Of a stretch of DNA of 64,000 nucleotides, positions 43,350 to 52,403 are shown in pieces. Source of the stretch: Maritimibacter sp. (GTDB lineage Bacteria; Pseudomonadota; Alphaproteobacteria; Rhodobacterales; Rhodobacteraceae); contig CP051232.1 of NCBI GenBank assembly GCA_017792445.1, positions 3,694,001 to 3,758,000 on the forward strand, given 5' to 3'. Under the pieces are notes generated by a model that did no database searches, was not told the origin of the DNA, and worked only from the letters and a program-made list of their open reading frames with translations. Both the position numbers and the translations under genes were made by a program. How positions within the stretch are numbered: the first letter of the stretch is position 1; each line of letters opens with the position of its first letter.

Positions 43350-44678
43350 ATGCAGGTCACCGAGACCCTGAACGAAGGTCTGAAGCGCGGCTACTCGATC
43401 ACGCTGACCGCCGCCGAGCTGGACGAGAAAGTCAACGCGAAGCTCACCGAGGCGCAGCCCGAGGTCCAGATGAAGGGCTTCCGCAAGGGCAAGGTGCCGA
43501 TGGCGCTGCTGAAGAAGCAGTTCGGCCAGCAGGTCATGGGCGAAGCGATGCAGGAAGCCATCGACGGCGCGATGTCCAAGCATTTCGAGGACTCGGGCGA
43601 CCGCCCCGCGCTGCAGCCGCAGGTCAAGATGACCAACGAGGACTGGAAAGAAGGCGACGACGTCGAGGTCGAGATGACCTACGAAGCGCTGCCCCAGATC
43701 CCCGAGGTCGACGCCAAGTCGATCAAGCTGGAAAAGATGACCGTCGCCGCCGAGGACGAGGCTGTCGAGGAAGCTCTGCAATCGCTGGCCGCCAGCGCGC
43801 AGAACTTCGAAGCCAAGGACGGCGCTTCGGAAGACGGTGATCAGGTCGTCATCGACTTCAAAGGCTCGGTCGACGGCGAGGAATTCGAAGGCGGCGCCGC
43901 CGAGGATTATCCGCTGGTTCTGGGCTCGAACAGCTTCATCCCGGGCTTCGAAGAGCAGCTTGTCGGTCTGAAGGCCGGCGACGAGAAGAACGTCGAGGTG
44001 AAGTTCCCCGAGGAATACGGCGCGGAACACCTTGCCGGCAAGGACGCCGTCTTTGCCTGCACCGTCAAGGAAGTGAAGGCCCCGGTCGCCGCCACCGTCG
44101 ATGACGAGCTGGCGAAGAAGTACGGTGCCGAAGACCTCGACGCGCTGAAGGGCCAGATCCGCGAGCGTCTGGAAGCCGAATACGGCCAGGCCGCCCGCGC
44201 GGTGATGAAGCGCCAGCTTCTGGATGCGCTGGACGAGATGGTGAAGTTCGACCTGCCGCCGACGCTGGTCGAAACCGAGGCGAAGCAGATCGCCCACCAG
44301 CTGTACCACGAGGATCACCCGGAAGATCACGGCCACGACCATGGCGAGATCGAGCCGACCGACGAGCACAACACGCTGGCCGAGCGCCGCGTGCGCCTTG
44401 GTCTGCTGCTTGCCGAACTGGGCCAGAAAGCCGAGATCCAGGTGACCGACGCCGAGATGACCCAGGCGGTCATGCAGCAGGCGCGCCAGTACCCGGGCCA
44501 GGAACGCCAGTTCTTCGAGTTCGTGCAGCAGAACCCGCAGATGCGCCAGCAGATCCAGGCGCCGATCTTCGAAGACAAGGTCGTCGACTACGTGTTCGAA
44601 CTGGCCGAAGTCTCGGAAAAGCCGGTCAGCAAGGAAGACCTGCAGAAGGCGGTCGAGTCGCTGGAAAGCGACGACTGA
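43350..44678 (+). CDS. tig: Trigger factor
   Basis: 442 residues from the ATG at 43350 with GAGGA upstream. The ribosome-docking signature is [17 protein letters not shown] (about 48-64). The FKBP-type domain ([39 protein letters not shown]) follows, then the long helical C-terminal arms with a His-rich piece ([14 protein letters not shown]). It binds near the ribosome exit tunnel and assists folding of new chains. An intrinsic terminator follows. Confidence 0.96.
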   Translation: MQVTETLNEGLKRGYSITLTAAELDEKVNAKLTEAQPEVQMKGFRKGKVPMALLKKQFGQQVMGEAMQEAIDGAMSKHFEDSGDRPALQPQVKMTNEDWKEGDDVEVEMTYEALPQIPEVDAKSIKLEKMTVAAEDEAVEEALQSLAASAQNFEAKDGASEDGDQVVIDFKGSVDGEEFEGGAAEDYPLVLGSNSFIPGFEEQLVGLKAGDEKNVEVKFPEEYGAEHLAGKDAVFACTVKEVKAPVAATVDDELAKKYGAEDLDALKGQIRERLEAEYGQAARAVMKRQLLDALDEMVKFDLPPTLVETEAKQIAHQLYHEDHPEDHGHDHGEIEPTDEHNTLAERRVRLGLLLAELGQKAEIQVTDAEMTQAVMQQARQYPGQERQFFEFVQQNPQMRQQIQAPIFEDKVVDYVFELAEVSEKPVSKEDLQKAVESLESDD

Positions 44679-44702
44679 TCTGCCTTAGGGCACAATGATC
44701 GC

Positions 44703-44731
44703 AAGGGGCCGTCCGATGGGGCGGCCCTTTT
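44703..44731 (+). terminator. Intrinsic terminator of tig
   Basis: AAGGGGCCGTCC, loop GATG, GGGCGGCCCTT with one G-T pair, followed by four Ts, 25 bases past the tig stop. The stem is about 12 bp. Confidence 0.8.
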
Positions 44732-44765
44732 GCTTGGCGCTTGGCGTTTCGGCCCGGTCGCCGGA

Positions 44766-45761
44766 TCACGCGGCAATCAGCAGGCGCGGCGGCTGCGGGA
44801 CAGGACCGGCGACGATGCCGATTTCGACCGCGAGGCCGCGCGCCTCGGCAAAGGTCAATGTCGGGCGCGCGAAGGCCGTGGCCGCGCCCTTGGGAAGCAG
44901 GCTGTCCGGCAGGGCGCGGTAGGTTCGGGCCAGCACCGCCGGAGTGTCGTCGCCAAGGTGCAGGCTTTCGGCCTCTGCCCCCTGCGCCAGCAGCACCTCG
45001 TGCCGGTCCAGCAGCAGATGGTGATAAATCACGTGCCGCATTGCCGCGATGTGGATGCTGCGGCCGTTGACCAGCGCCCCGGCGGGCACCAGAACCTCGG
45101 GGCTATCGAAGCCCAGTTCCGCCAGCGGATGCCGCAGCATCACGCGGTGGTCCTGCGACAGCACCAGCCGCGCGACATTGCCAAGCGCGCCGGGCTCCAC
45201 CACGACCGGGGCAGAGGCCCCAAGCCCGACCTGTCTGCGATAACCGCACCACAGCAACGTCTGGGGGCCGTTGTCCACGGTCAGAAGGCGGTCGCCGGGG
45301 CGCAGGTACTGGACGGGGATCGGCCCGCGGGTCGTTTCCACACGGGTGCCGCGGGCAAAGCAGACGGGTCGCAGAGCCCCGGCGTCGCGCGAGCGGAACA
45401 CCGGCGCGGGGCCGTCGCCCGCCTTGGCCGCGTACCAGCCGGCAAGGTCGAACCCCGGCGTCCAGACCACCTGCGCCGGATCGCCCTGCGGGTCGATGGC
45501 TTCGAACACCAGCGCGGGCGCGCCGCCCGACAGCCGGTCGGCACGGATCACCGTCGCGTCGGGGAAGGGCACGTCGCCCAGCGTCAGCCGCACGCGGTCG
45601 CCGGCGCCGAAGCCCAGCCGGTTCCGGTCCGGCAGGTCGATGGCCAGCCCGTGCGTCGCGCCGGGCGGGGCGTCGAACGAGCTGGTGCCGGTGCCGTCGT
45701 TCACGTTGCCGCCCGACGCCACGGCGAATTCGGTATCGAGCGCATAGACGGTGCGGGACAT
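44766..45761 (-). CDS. Hint (hedgehog/intein)-domain protein
   Basis: 331 residues. The Hint_2 domain (PF13403) covers about 130-270: it starts with C134 in PVCFARGTRVETTRG, then YLRPGDRLLTVDNGPQTLLW, and the block-B-like LSQDHRVMLRHPL. In inteins and hedgehog proteins the first Cys attacks the peptide bond before it, so self-cleavage between residues 133 and 134 is possible. The N-terminal 130 residues have no known domain. No RTX repeats or secretion genes are adjacent. It converges on tig. Confidence 0.82.
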   Translation of the reverse strand: MSRTVYALDTEFAVASGGNVNDGTGTSSFDAPPGATHGLAIDLPDRNRLGFGAGDRVRLTLGDVPFPDATVIRADRLSGGAPALVFEAIDPQGDPAQVVWTPGFDLAGWYAAKAGDGPAPVFRSRDAGALRPVCFARGTRVETTRGPIPVQYLRPGDRLLTVDNGPQTLLWCGYRRQVGLGASAPVVVEPGALGNVARLVLSQDHRVMLRHPLAELGFDSPEVLVPAGALVNGRSIHIAAMRHVIYHHLLLDRHEVLLAQGAEAESLHLGDDTPAVLARTYRALPDSLLPKGAATAFARPTLTFAEARGLAVEIGIVAGPVPQPPRLLIAA

Positions 45762-45902
45762 CGCGGGGCTCCTTTCCCACGCACAGTCGCCGATTTGTGC
45801 TTAACGCCCGATGAATGCGGATGGCCGCTTCTTGAGGTGGATCAAGGAAGTGGGCGGGGTGTGATTCTAGGCTGGGGACGACGCCGACAGATGGGGGATG
45901 CC

Positions 45903-46325
45903 ATGCCTGTAAGCCACGAGCAGATTGCGCTGATCCGGTGGAGCTTCGACAAGATGCGACCGAAGCTGCAGCCGGCCTCGACCGAGTTCTACGAAAGACT
46001 GTTCGCGCTCAGGCCCGACCTGCGCGCGATGTTCCGCGAAGACGACATCGCCGGTCAGGGGATGAAGTTCATGACGACGATGGAGACGGTTCTGGACGGG
46101 ATCGAGGTGCCGCAGGCGGTGGCCGGGCGCATCGAGGAACTTGGCCAGCACCACCGCCGGATGGGGGTGACCGCCGAGATGTTCGGGCCGATGGAAGAGG
46201 CCCTGATCGAGACGCTGCGCAGCGTCATGGGCGAGGACCTTGGCGCGGACGTCGAGACCGCGTGGCGCGCGGCCTATGCCGATCTTAAGGACGCGATGGT
46301 GAAAGCGGGCGACATTCCGGACTAG
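45903..46325 (+). CDS. Single-domain globin
   Basis: 140 residues with the bacterial haemoglobin fold pattern: HEQIALIRWSFDKMRP, FYERLFALRPDLRAMFRED with F44 at the CD1 position, and the proximal His, most likely H84 in ELGQHHRRMGV (family pattern GxxHxxYGV, here Met instead of Tyr). It is the haem-only form, without a flavoreductase domain. It probably binds oxygen or nitric oxide in the cytoplasm or signals by redox state. No partner gene is adjacent. Confidence 0.82.
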   Translation: MPVSHEQIALIRWSFDKMRPKLQPASTEFYERLFALRPDLRAMFREDDIAGQGMKFMTTMETVLDGIEVPQAVAGRIEELGQHHRRMGVTAEMFGPMEEALIETLRSVMGEDLGADVETAWRAAYADLKDAMVKAGDIPD

Positions 46326-46352
46326 AGGCGGCTGTCGACGATCGGGTCAGCC

Positions 46353-46390
46353 AAAGAAAACGGGCCGCGCCTTGGATAAGGCGCGGCCCG
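46353..46390 (-). terminator. Intrinsic terminator of the rpsF-rpsR-rplI operon
   Basis: CGGGCCGCGCCTT (46361-46373), loop GGAT, AAGGCGCGGCCCG (46378-46390). On the minus strand this 13-bp perfect stem is followed by TTTTCTTT. It lies 22 bases past the rplI stop. Confidence 0.9.
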
Positions 46391-46412
46391 TAATGTCTTG
46401 ATCTAGCGAAGA

Positions 46413-47054
46413 TTACTTGTCTTCGTCGAGATCCGGCTGGTCGTCGCCGGTCGAGTCGCTTTCCGGGGTCGAGACGGTCAGGTCGTCGTCGTCCGACGTG
46501 GCGGCGCCGATGTCTTCGAACAGTTCCGAAATCTCGAACTCGGCAGCGGCTTCCTCTTCGGCGGCCAGCTCCTGAATCGACTTGCCCGATTCCTGAAGCT
46601 CGGCTTCCTCGGTGGAACGCGCGATGTTCAGGGTGATCGTGGCTTCGACCTCGGGGTGCAGAACGACGGTGACGTCGCGCAGACCCAGTTCCTTGATCGG
46701 GTGACCGATGACGACCTGCTTGCGGCTGATCGACAGGCCTGCGTCGGCGGCCACGGCCTCGACGTCACGCGGGGTGACCGAACCGTACAGCGAGCCGGCA
46801 TCGGAGGCGGAGCGAATCACGACGAACTTCTGGCCGTCGAGACGCGCGGCCAGATCCTCGGCCTCTTTCTTGGTTTCGAGGTTCTGGGCTTCCAGCTGGG
46901 CTTTCTGGCCTTCGAAGGCGGCGATGTTCTCTTTCGAGGCACGCAGGGCCTTCTTCTGCGGCAGCAGGAAGTTGCGGGCATAGCCCTCTTTCACGCTGAC
47001 GACGTCGCCCATCTGGCCGAGCTTCGCCACGCGTTCGAGAAGAATGACATCCAT
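46413..47054 (-). CDS. rplI: 50S ribosomal protein L9
   Basis: 213 residues. The N-terminal rRNA-binding domain is typical: [38 protein letters not shown]. The central helix and C-terminal domain end around residue 150 ([17 protein letters not shown]). About 60 extra acidic residues follow ([30 protein letters not shown]), making it much longer than the 149 residues of E. coli. It is the third gene of the ribosomal operon and is followed by a strong terminator. Confidence 0.96.
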   Translation of the reverse strand: MDVILLERVAKLGQMGDVVSVKEGYARNFLLPQKKALRASKENIAAFEGQKAQLEAQNLETKKEAEDLAARLDGQKFVVIRSASDAGSLYGSVTPRDVEAVAADAGLSISRKQVVIGHPIKELGLRDVTVVLHPEVEATITLNIARSTEEAELQESGKSIQELAAEEEAAAEFEISELFEDIGAATSDDDDLTVSTPESDSTGDDQPDLDEDK

Positions 47055-47065
47055 TGTCTTGCTCC

Positions 47066-47293
47066 TTACTTCACGGCGTAGGGCAGCAGGGCGAGGAAGC
47101 GGGCGCGCTTGATGGCACGGGCCAGTTCACGCTGCTTCTTCGCCGAGACGGCGGTGATGCGGGAGGGCACGATCTTGCCACGCTCGGAGATGTAGCGCTG
47201 CAGCAGACGGGTGTCCTTGTAGTCGATCTTGGGTGCGTTCTCGCCGGAGAAGGGGCACACCTTGCGACGGCGGAAAAACGGTTTCGCGGCCAT
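47066..47293 (-). CDS. rpsR: 30S ribosomal protein S18
   Basis: 75 residues, the usual length. It has [40 protein letters not shown] and [20 protein letters not shown], all standard for S18. It binds next to S6 on the platform of the small subunit. It lies 11 bases before rplI and 16 bases after rpsF, in one operon. Confidence 0.97.
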   Translation of the reverse strand: MAAKPFFRRRKVCPFSGENAPKIDYKDTRLLQRYISERGKIVPSRITAVSAKKQRELARAIKRARFLALLPYAVK

Positions 47294-47309
47294 GGGTTAA
47301 GCTCCTCTC

Positions 47310-47663
47310 TTAGCGGCGTTCACGGCGACCTTCGCGGTCGTCACGCTTCTGCATCTGAACCGACGGGCCCTCTTCGTGGGCGTCGACCTTGATGGTCATG
47401 ACGCGCATCACGTCGTCATGCAGGCGCATCAGGCGCTCCATCTCCTGAACGGCCGGCGCCGGGGCGTCGGTGCGCAGGAAGGCGTAGTGGCCCTTGCGGT
47501 TCTTGTTGATCTTGTAGGCCATGGTCTTCACGCCCCAGTACTCTTTGTCGACGACCTTGCCGTCGTTGTCGGTGAGTACCGATTCGAAGTGGTCCATGAG
47601 ACCTTCGGCTTGCGCGTTGGACAGGTCCTGACGCGCAATGAATACATGCTCGTAAAGCGGCAT
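47310..47663 (-). CDS. rpsF: 30S ribosomal protein S6
   Basis: 117 residues from the ATG at 47663, with GGAG upstream. The S6 fold is visible: MPLYEHVFIARQDLSNAQAE, VDKEYWGVKTMAYKINKNRK, GHYAFLRTDAPAPAVQEMER and VMRVMTIKVD. The charged tail (QKRDDREGRRERR) is species-variable. First gene of the rpsF-rpsR-rplI operon; divergent from the membrane-protein gene at 47902. Confidence 0.96.
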   Translation of the reverse strand: MPLYEHVFIARQDLSNAQAEGLMDHFESVLTDNDGKVVDKEYWGVKTMAYKINKNRKGHYAFLRTDAPAPAVQEMERLMRLHDDVMRVMTIKVDAHEEGPSVQMQKRDDREGRRERR

Positions 47664-47901
47664 GTTCACTCCATTTCTGTCGCGGGCGCATTTCATAGGT
47701 CCGGCCGGATCGTCCCTTCGCTGGCCGGTCCACGAGAGTCTGCGCCGATTAACGTGACGTTCGCGAAGGGAAGCCGCCTTATACAGCGCGGGGGGCGCGA
47801 TGCAAGCCTTCCCGGAAAACCCCCGGACCGGTCGAAATGCCGCCCCAATCGGGGCTTAGCGCTGTCGGGGCCACTCAAGACGACTGACACGAGTACCTCG
47901 C

Positions 47902-48522
47902 TTGCCCGACTTCTCCATAAAGCTCCCGTCCAGCCTGACGCCAGACGCGCTTCGCCGACCGCCGCTGACCGTATCGGATACGGGCTGGGGCTACATCATC
48001 CGCTCTTCGCACCCCACCGGGGCGCTGCCGGAACGGGCGGTGTCGGGGATACGCGCCGGGGCGGTGGCGCTGTGCGCGGCGATCGCCCTGCTGCTGCCGG
48101 GCGGGCTGGCGCTGAAGGCGGTGCTGTGCTTGCTGGTGATGGGCGCGCTGCGGCTGGGGCTGCGATGGGTCAGGGTGCGCCGCGCCTACGAGGTGCAGGT
48201 GGACCTGCGCCGGCGCGAATTGCGGTTCGGCTTTCATGACGGCGGCGGCGGCGGTGCGTGGATTACCGACGACCTGCGGTTCGACGAGGTGGGCGGCAGC
48301 GCGATCCGGCGCGAGGGCGACATGCCGGGTCTGTGGCTGAAGCTGCGGTCCGGCGAAACGGTCGCCGTGGCGGTGGCGGGGCGCGAGGCGCTGATCGGCG
48401 TAAGCGACCGCCTGATGCGGGACGTGCTGCCGGTGGTGCGGCGCGAAATCGTCCCGGCGCAGGGCAACGGCGCACGGGCGCGCAGCGTGTTTCCGCCGCT
48501 GGCGCCGCAGGAAATGACCTGA
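47902..48522 (+). CDS. Uncharacterised membrane-anchored protein
   Basis: 206 residues from a TTG at 47902; no ATG is available in this frame, so the start is uncertain. Two adjacent hydrophobic helices (about 50-85: VSGIRAGAVALCAAIALLLP, LKAVLCLLVMGALRLGL) are followed by a soluble C-terminal domain with beta-rich pattern (YEVQVDLRRRELRFGF, GLWLKLRSGETVAVAVAG, Gly-rich stretch HDGGGGGAW). I do not recognise the family. It stands alone between rpsF (divergent) and fabD. Confidence 0.6.
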   Translation: MPDFSIKLPSSLTPDALRRPPLTVSDTGWGYIIRSSHPTGALPERAVSGIRAGAVALCAAIALLLPGGLALKAVLCLLVMGALRLGLRWVRVRRAYEVQVDLRRRELRFGFHDGGGGGAWITDDLRFDEVGGSAIRREGDMPGLWLKLRSGETVAVAVAGREALIGVSDRLMRDVLPVVRREIVPAQGNGARARSVFPPLAPQEMT

Positions 48523-48637
48523 CCCAAGCCTGAGGCATCGCGGACCCGCGGATGACCGCCGAGATTGCATGGCGCGTCGTGGCGCTGTATTGGCGCGCGC
48601 AGTCAGACATTCAGCACAACCAGACGAGGGGGGCGGC

Positions 48638-49579
48638 ATGGCGCGCGCATTCATCTTTCCGGGACAGGGAGCCCAGGCAATCGGCATGGGTCAGGCGCTG
48701 GCCGAGGCCTATCCGGCCGCGAAGGCGGTGTTCGACGAGGTGGACGCGGCGCTTGGCGAAAGCCTGAGCGCGCTGATCTGGGACGGCGACATCGAGACCC
48801 TCACGCTGACGAAGAACGCGCAGCCCGCGCTGATGGCGACCTCGCTGGCTGCGATGGCGGCGCTGAAGGCCGAGGGCGTGACGGTCGATGCGGCGGATTT
48901 CGTGGCGGGGCATTCGCTGGGCGAATACTCGGCGCTTGCGGCGGCGGGCGCGATCTCGATCGCGGACACGGCGCGGCTGCTGCGCACGCGCGGCACGGCG
49001 ATGCAGGAGGCGGTGCCGGTGGGCGAGGGCGCGATGGCGGCGCTGCTGGGGCTGGACTTCGCGAAGGCCGCCGAAGTGGCCGAGGCGGCGGCGCAGGGCG
49101 AGGTCTGCGCGGCGGCGAATGACAACGATCCCGGGCAGGTGGTCGTTTCGGGCGCCAAGGCGGCGGTCGAGCGTGCGGTGGAGCTTGCCAAGGAGGCGGG
49201 CGCCAAGCGGGCGGTGATGCTGCCGGTGAGCGCCCCGTTCCACTGTGCGCTGATGGCGCCGGCGGCGGCGGTGATGGCCGATGCGCTGGCACAGGTGGAG
49301 ATCGCGACGCCGAAGGTGCCGGTCGTCGCCAACGTCCGCGCCGAGGCGGTCAGCGAGCCGGAAGTGATCCGGCAACTGCTGGTGGAGCAGGTGACCGGGT
49401 CGGTCCGCTGGCGCGAGTCGGTGGCGTGGATGGTCGGGCAGGGCGTCACCGAGACGTGGGAGATCGGCGCGGGCAAGGCGCTGACCGGCATGGTGCGGCG
49501 GATCGAGCGGTCGGTCGCGACGAACACCGTGGGCACGCCGGAAGAGGTTCAGGCCGCAGCGGCTGCCCTGAAGGGGTAG
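48638..49579 (+). CDS. fabD: Malonyl-CoA:ACP transacylase
   Basis: 313 residues from the ATG at 48638 (GAGGGGGG upstream). FIFPGQGAQAIGMG at the start, the nucleophile S93 in GHSLGEYSAL, and the catalytic His in PVSAPFHCALM identify malonyl-CoA-ACP transacylase. It loads malonate onto ACP for fatty-acid elongation. It starts the fabD-fabG-acpP-fabF cluster; a dispersed repeat separates it from fabG. Confidence 0.96.
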   Translation: MARAFIFPGQGAQAIGMGQALAEAYPAAKAVFDEVDAALGESLSALIWDGDIETLTLTKNAQPALMATSLAAMAALKAEGVTVDAADFVAGHSLGEYSALAAAGAISIADTARLLRTRGTAMQEAVPVGEGAMAALLGLDFAKAAEVAEAAAQGEVCAAANDNDPGQVVVSGAKAAVERAVELAKEAGAKRAVMLPVSAPFHCALMAPAAAVMADALAQVEIATPKVPVVANVRAEAVSEPEVIRQLLVEQVTGSVRWRESVAWMVGQGVTETWEIGAGKALTGMVRRIERSVATNTVGTPEEVQAAAAALKG

Positions 49580-49595
49580 GACGCGGCGCCGGCTG

Positions 49596-49651
49596 GGGGG
49601 CTCTGCCCCCGTCGCTTCGCGACTCCCCCGAGGTATTTGGAAAGAGAAGAA
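49596..49651 (+). repeat. Dispersed GC-rich double-hairpin repeat, copy 1
   Basis: GGGGGC-TCT-GCCCCC is followed at once by GTCGC-TTC-GCGAC, then CTCCCCCGAGGTATTTGG and AAAGAGAAGAA. It lies between fabD and fabG. The same unit, with GTCGCG-CTTT-GCGCGAC as second hairpin, is at 56784-56842. The first hairpin might end fabD transcription. Confidence 0.8.
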
Positions 49652-49755
49652 CCAGGGGACGGTCCCGGCCTGTGCGGCGCGGGGCGTCCTATGCACTGGC
49701 AAAACGCATCGGGCGCTGCTAACCGGGGCGCAACTTACGAGACCGGAGGGACCTC

Positions 49756-50493
49756 ATGTTCGACCTGACAGGGAAATCGGCGCTGATCACCGGCGCTTCG
49801 GGGGGGATCGGCGGCGGCATCGCCAAGGCGCTGCACGGCGCGGGCGCGACCGTGGGCCTGTCGGGCACCCGGACCGAGCCGCTGGAGGCGCTGGCCGCCG
49901 AACTGGGCGAGCGCGCTTTTGTGTTGCCGTGCAACCTGAGCGATCGCGACGCCGTTGCGGCGCTGCCGAAGCAGGCGGCCGAGGCGATGGGGGCGGTGGA
50001 CATTCTTGTCAACAACGCCGGGATCACCCGCGACAACCTGTTCATGCGGATGTCGGACGAGGAATGGGACAGCGTGCTGGAGGTCAACCTGACCAGCTCG
50101 ATGCGGCTGACCAAGGCCTGCCTGCGCGGCATGATGAAGGCGCGCTGGGGCCGGATCATCTCGATCGGGTCGGTCGTGGGCGCGGCCGGTAACCCGGGTC
50201 AGGGCAACTATGCCGCCGCCAAGGCGGGTCTGGTGGGCATGACCAAGTCGCTGGCCTACGAGGTGGCGAGCCGGGGCGTGACCGCGAACGTGGTCGCGCC
50301 GGGCTTCATCACCACCGCGATGACCGACAAGTTGACCGACGACCAGAAGTCGGCAATCCTCGGGCAGGTGCCGGCGGGCCGGATGGGGGAACCCGAAGAG
50401 ATCGCCGCCGCCGTGCTGTATCTCGCCAGCCCCGAGGCCGGCTATGTCACCGGTGCGACCTTGCACGTCAACGGCGGCATGGCCATGTTCTGA
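49756..50493 (+). CDS. fabG: 3-oxoacyl-ACP reductase
   Basis: 245 residues of a classical short-chain dehydrogenase: ALITGASGGIGGGIA (NADPH loop), NNAGITRDNL, and the catalytic S139, Y152 and K156 (SIGSVVG, GNYAAAKAG), with VAPGFITTAMTD and GYVTGATLHVNGGMAM typical for FabG. It reduces 3-oxoacyl-ACP in fatty-acid synthesis. It lies 176 bases downstream of fabD. Confidence 0.96.
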   Translation: MFDLTGKSALITGASGGIGGGIAKALHGAGATVGLSGTRTEPLEALAAELGERAFVLPCNLSDRDAVAALPKQAAEAMGAVDILVNNAGITRDNLFMRMSDEEWDSVLEVNLTSSMRLTKACLRGMMKARWGRIISIGSVVGAAGNPGQGNYAAAKAGLVGMTKSLAYEVASRGVTANVVAPGFITTAMTDKLTDDQKSAILGQVPAGRMGEPEEIAAAVLYLASPEAGYVTGATLHVNGGMAMF

Positions 50494-50679
50494 ACGGCCG
50501 GTACGGCAAGGGAGAAACCGGTTGCCTCTGTGCGGCGATATGCTATAGGCGGCGCACAATTTGGCTGGTATCCCTTGGAAAACCGGCAACTGTTGCTTGG
50601 CGGCAGGCAATGGTGAGGGCCCGATGGGGCAGCACATAATAAGCGGGTGTGGAACCCGGGTAGGAAACGAGGAAATAAG

Positions 50680-50916
50680 ATGAGCGACGTCGAAAAGCGC
50701 GTACGGAAAATCGTGGTGGAACACCTCGGCGTGGAAGAAGAGAAGGTGGTCGAATCCGCTTCCTTCATCGACGACCTGGGCGCTGACTCCCTGGACACCG
50801 TGGAACTGGTGATGGCCTTCGAAGAAGAGTTCGGCATCGAGATCCCGGACGACGCCGCCGAGACGATCCAGACCTTCGGCGACGCGGTCTCGTTCATCTC
50901 GCAGAACACGGACTGA
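50680..50916 (+). CDS. acpP: Acyl carrier protein
   Basis: 78 residues from the ATG at 50680 with AGGAAA upstream. The phosphopantetheine site is S37 in [15 protein letters not shown]. Highly acidic four-helix protein carrying growing acyl chains. An intrinsic terminator follows, so much acpP mRNA probably ends there, before fabF. Confidence 0.97.
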   Translation: MSDVEKRVRKIVVEHLGVEEEKVVESASFIDDLGADSLDTVELVMAFEEEFGIEIPDDAAETIQTFGDAVSFISQNTD

Positions 50917-50952
50917 GGTCCCGTCCGCAACCGACGGACGAGCGAAACGTAT

Positions 50953-50979
50953 AAGGCGCCCCCGGCCGGGCGCCTTTTT
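50953..50979 (+). terminator. Intrinsic terminator after acpP
   Basis: AAGGCGCCC (50953-50961), CCGGCC, GGGCGCCTT (50968-50976), then a run of five Ts. The stem is 9 bp and can extend into the loop. It separates the abundant acpP message from fabF, about 165 bases further on; that stretch holds no visible gene. Confidence 0.85.
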
Positions 50980-51143
50980 CGCATTGGCCGCCCGTGATGG
51001 CACCGCGGCCGGAGCCCTGCCGGATGTCGGTGGGCCCCGTGACCGGCGGGCGGCGATCCGCGCAGGATACAGGCACGCTGGGCCTTGCCCACGCAAGGTG
51101 CCGTTGTGTATCAGGTGGCGGCGGAACGACATGAGGTAGAGCA

Positions 51144-52403
51144 ATGCGGCGAGTGGTCGTGACCGGGCTGGGGATGGTATCTCCGCTGGCCTGCGGTGTG
51201 GAGGAAACCTGGGCGCGGATCCTGGACGGCAAGTCCGGCGGCGGCGCTATCACGAAGTTCGATGCGAGCCGGGTGGCCACCACTTATGCGTGCGAAGTGC
51301 CGCTTGGTGACGGCACCGAGGGCACGTTCAATGCCGATGACTGGATGGAGCCGAAGGAACGCCGCAAGGTGGACGACTTCATCCTGTTCGGCATGGCGGC
51401 GGCCGATCAGGCGGTTGCGGACGCGGGCTGGACGCCGGAGGACGAGGAAGACCGCCTGCGGACCGGTGTCATGATCGGCTCTGGCATCGGCGGCCTGCAG
51501 TCGATCGAAGCCACCACAAAGCTGCTGATGGAGAAGGGGCCGCGCCGCGTGTCGCCGTTCTTCATTCCCGGCGCGCTGATCAACCTTGTCTCGGGGCAGG
51601 TCGGCATCCGCTATGGCTTCAAGGGGCCGAACCACGCGGTCGTCACCGCCTGTTCGACCGGCGCGCATGCCATCGGCGACGCGGCGCGGCTGATCCAGTG
51701 GGGCGATGCGGACGTGATGGTCGCGGGCGGCGCGGAATCGTCGATCTGCGAGATCGGGATCGCCGGGTTCAACGCCTGCAAGGCGCTGTCCACGAAATAC
51801 GCCGAGACCCCCGAGAAGGCGAGCCGGCCCTATGACGCCGACCGTGACGGCTTTGTCATGGGCGAGGGCGCGGGCGTCGTGGTGCTGGAGGAATACGAGC
51901 ACGCGGTGAAGCGCGGTGCGAAGATCTATGCCGAGGTGCTGGGCTATGGCCTGACCGGCGACGCCTATCACATCACGGCGCCGTCCGAGGATGGCGACGG
52001 CGGGTTCCGGGCGATGCAGGCGGCGCTGAAGCGGGCGGGTCTTGCGCCCGAGGCCGTCGACTACATCAACGCGCACGGAACGTCGACGATGGCGGACACG
52101 ATCGAACTGGCAGCTGTCGAGCGTCTGCTGGGCGACAAGGCGTCCGCGGCGACCATGTCCTCGACCAAGTCGGCCACCGGGCACCTGCTGGGTGCGGCGG
52201 GGGCGATCGAGGCGATCTTCTCGATCCTCGCGATCCGCGACCAGGTGGCGCCGCCGACGATCAACCTCGACAACCCGGCGGTCGAGTCGAAGCTGGACCT
52301 TGCGCCGAACGCCAAGCGGGCGCGTGAGGTGAAGGTGGCGCTGTCGAACTCGTTCGGCTTTGGCGGCACCAACGCCTCGCTGGTTCTGGGGGCGCCGACC
52401 TGA
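51144..52403 (+). CDS. fabF: 3-oxoacyl-ACP synthase II
   Basis: 419 residues of the condensing-enzyme family: RRVVVTGLGMVSPLACGVEE at the start, nucleophile C170 in VVTACSTGAHA, the two His in NAHGTSTMA and SATGHLLGAAGAIEA, and NSFGFGGTNASL at the end. It elongates acyl-ACP with malonyl-ACP. Its stop overlaps the mltG start by one base. Confidence 0.96.
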   Translation: MRRVVVTGLGMVSPLACGVEETWARILDGKSGGGAITKFDASRVATTYACEVPLGDGTEGTFNADDWMEPKERRKVDDFILFGMAAADQAVADAGWTPEDEEDRLRTGVMIGSGIGGLQSIEATTKLLMEKGPRRVSPFFIPGALINLVSGQVGIRYGFKGPNHAVVTACSTGAHAIGDAARLIQWGDADVMVAGGAESSICEIGIAGFNACKALSTKYAETPEKASRPYDADRDGFVMGEGAGVVVLEEYEHAVKRGAKIYAEVLGYGLTGDAYHITAPSEDGDGGFRAMQAALKRAGLAPEAVDYINAHGTSTMADTIELAAVERLLGDKASAATMSSTKSATGHLLGAAGAIEAIFSILAIRDQVAPPTINLDNPAVESKLDLAPNAKRAREVKVALSNSFGFGGTNASLVLGAPT

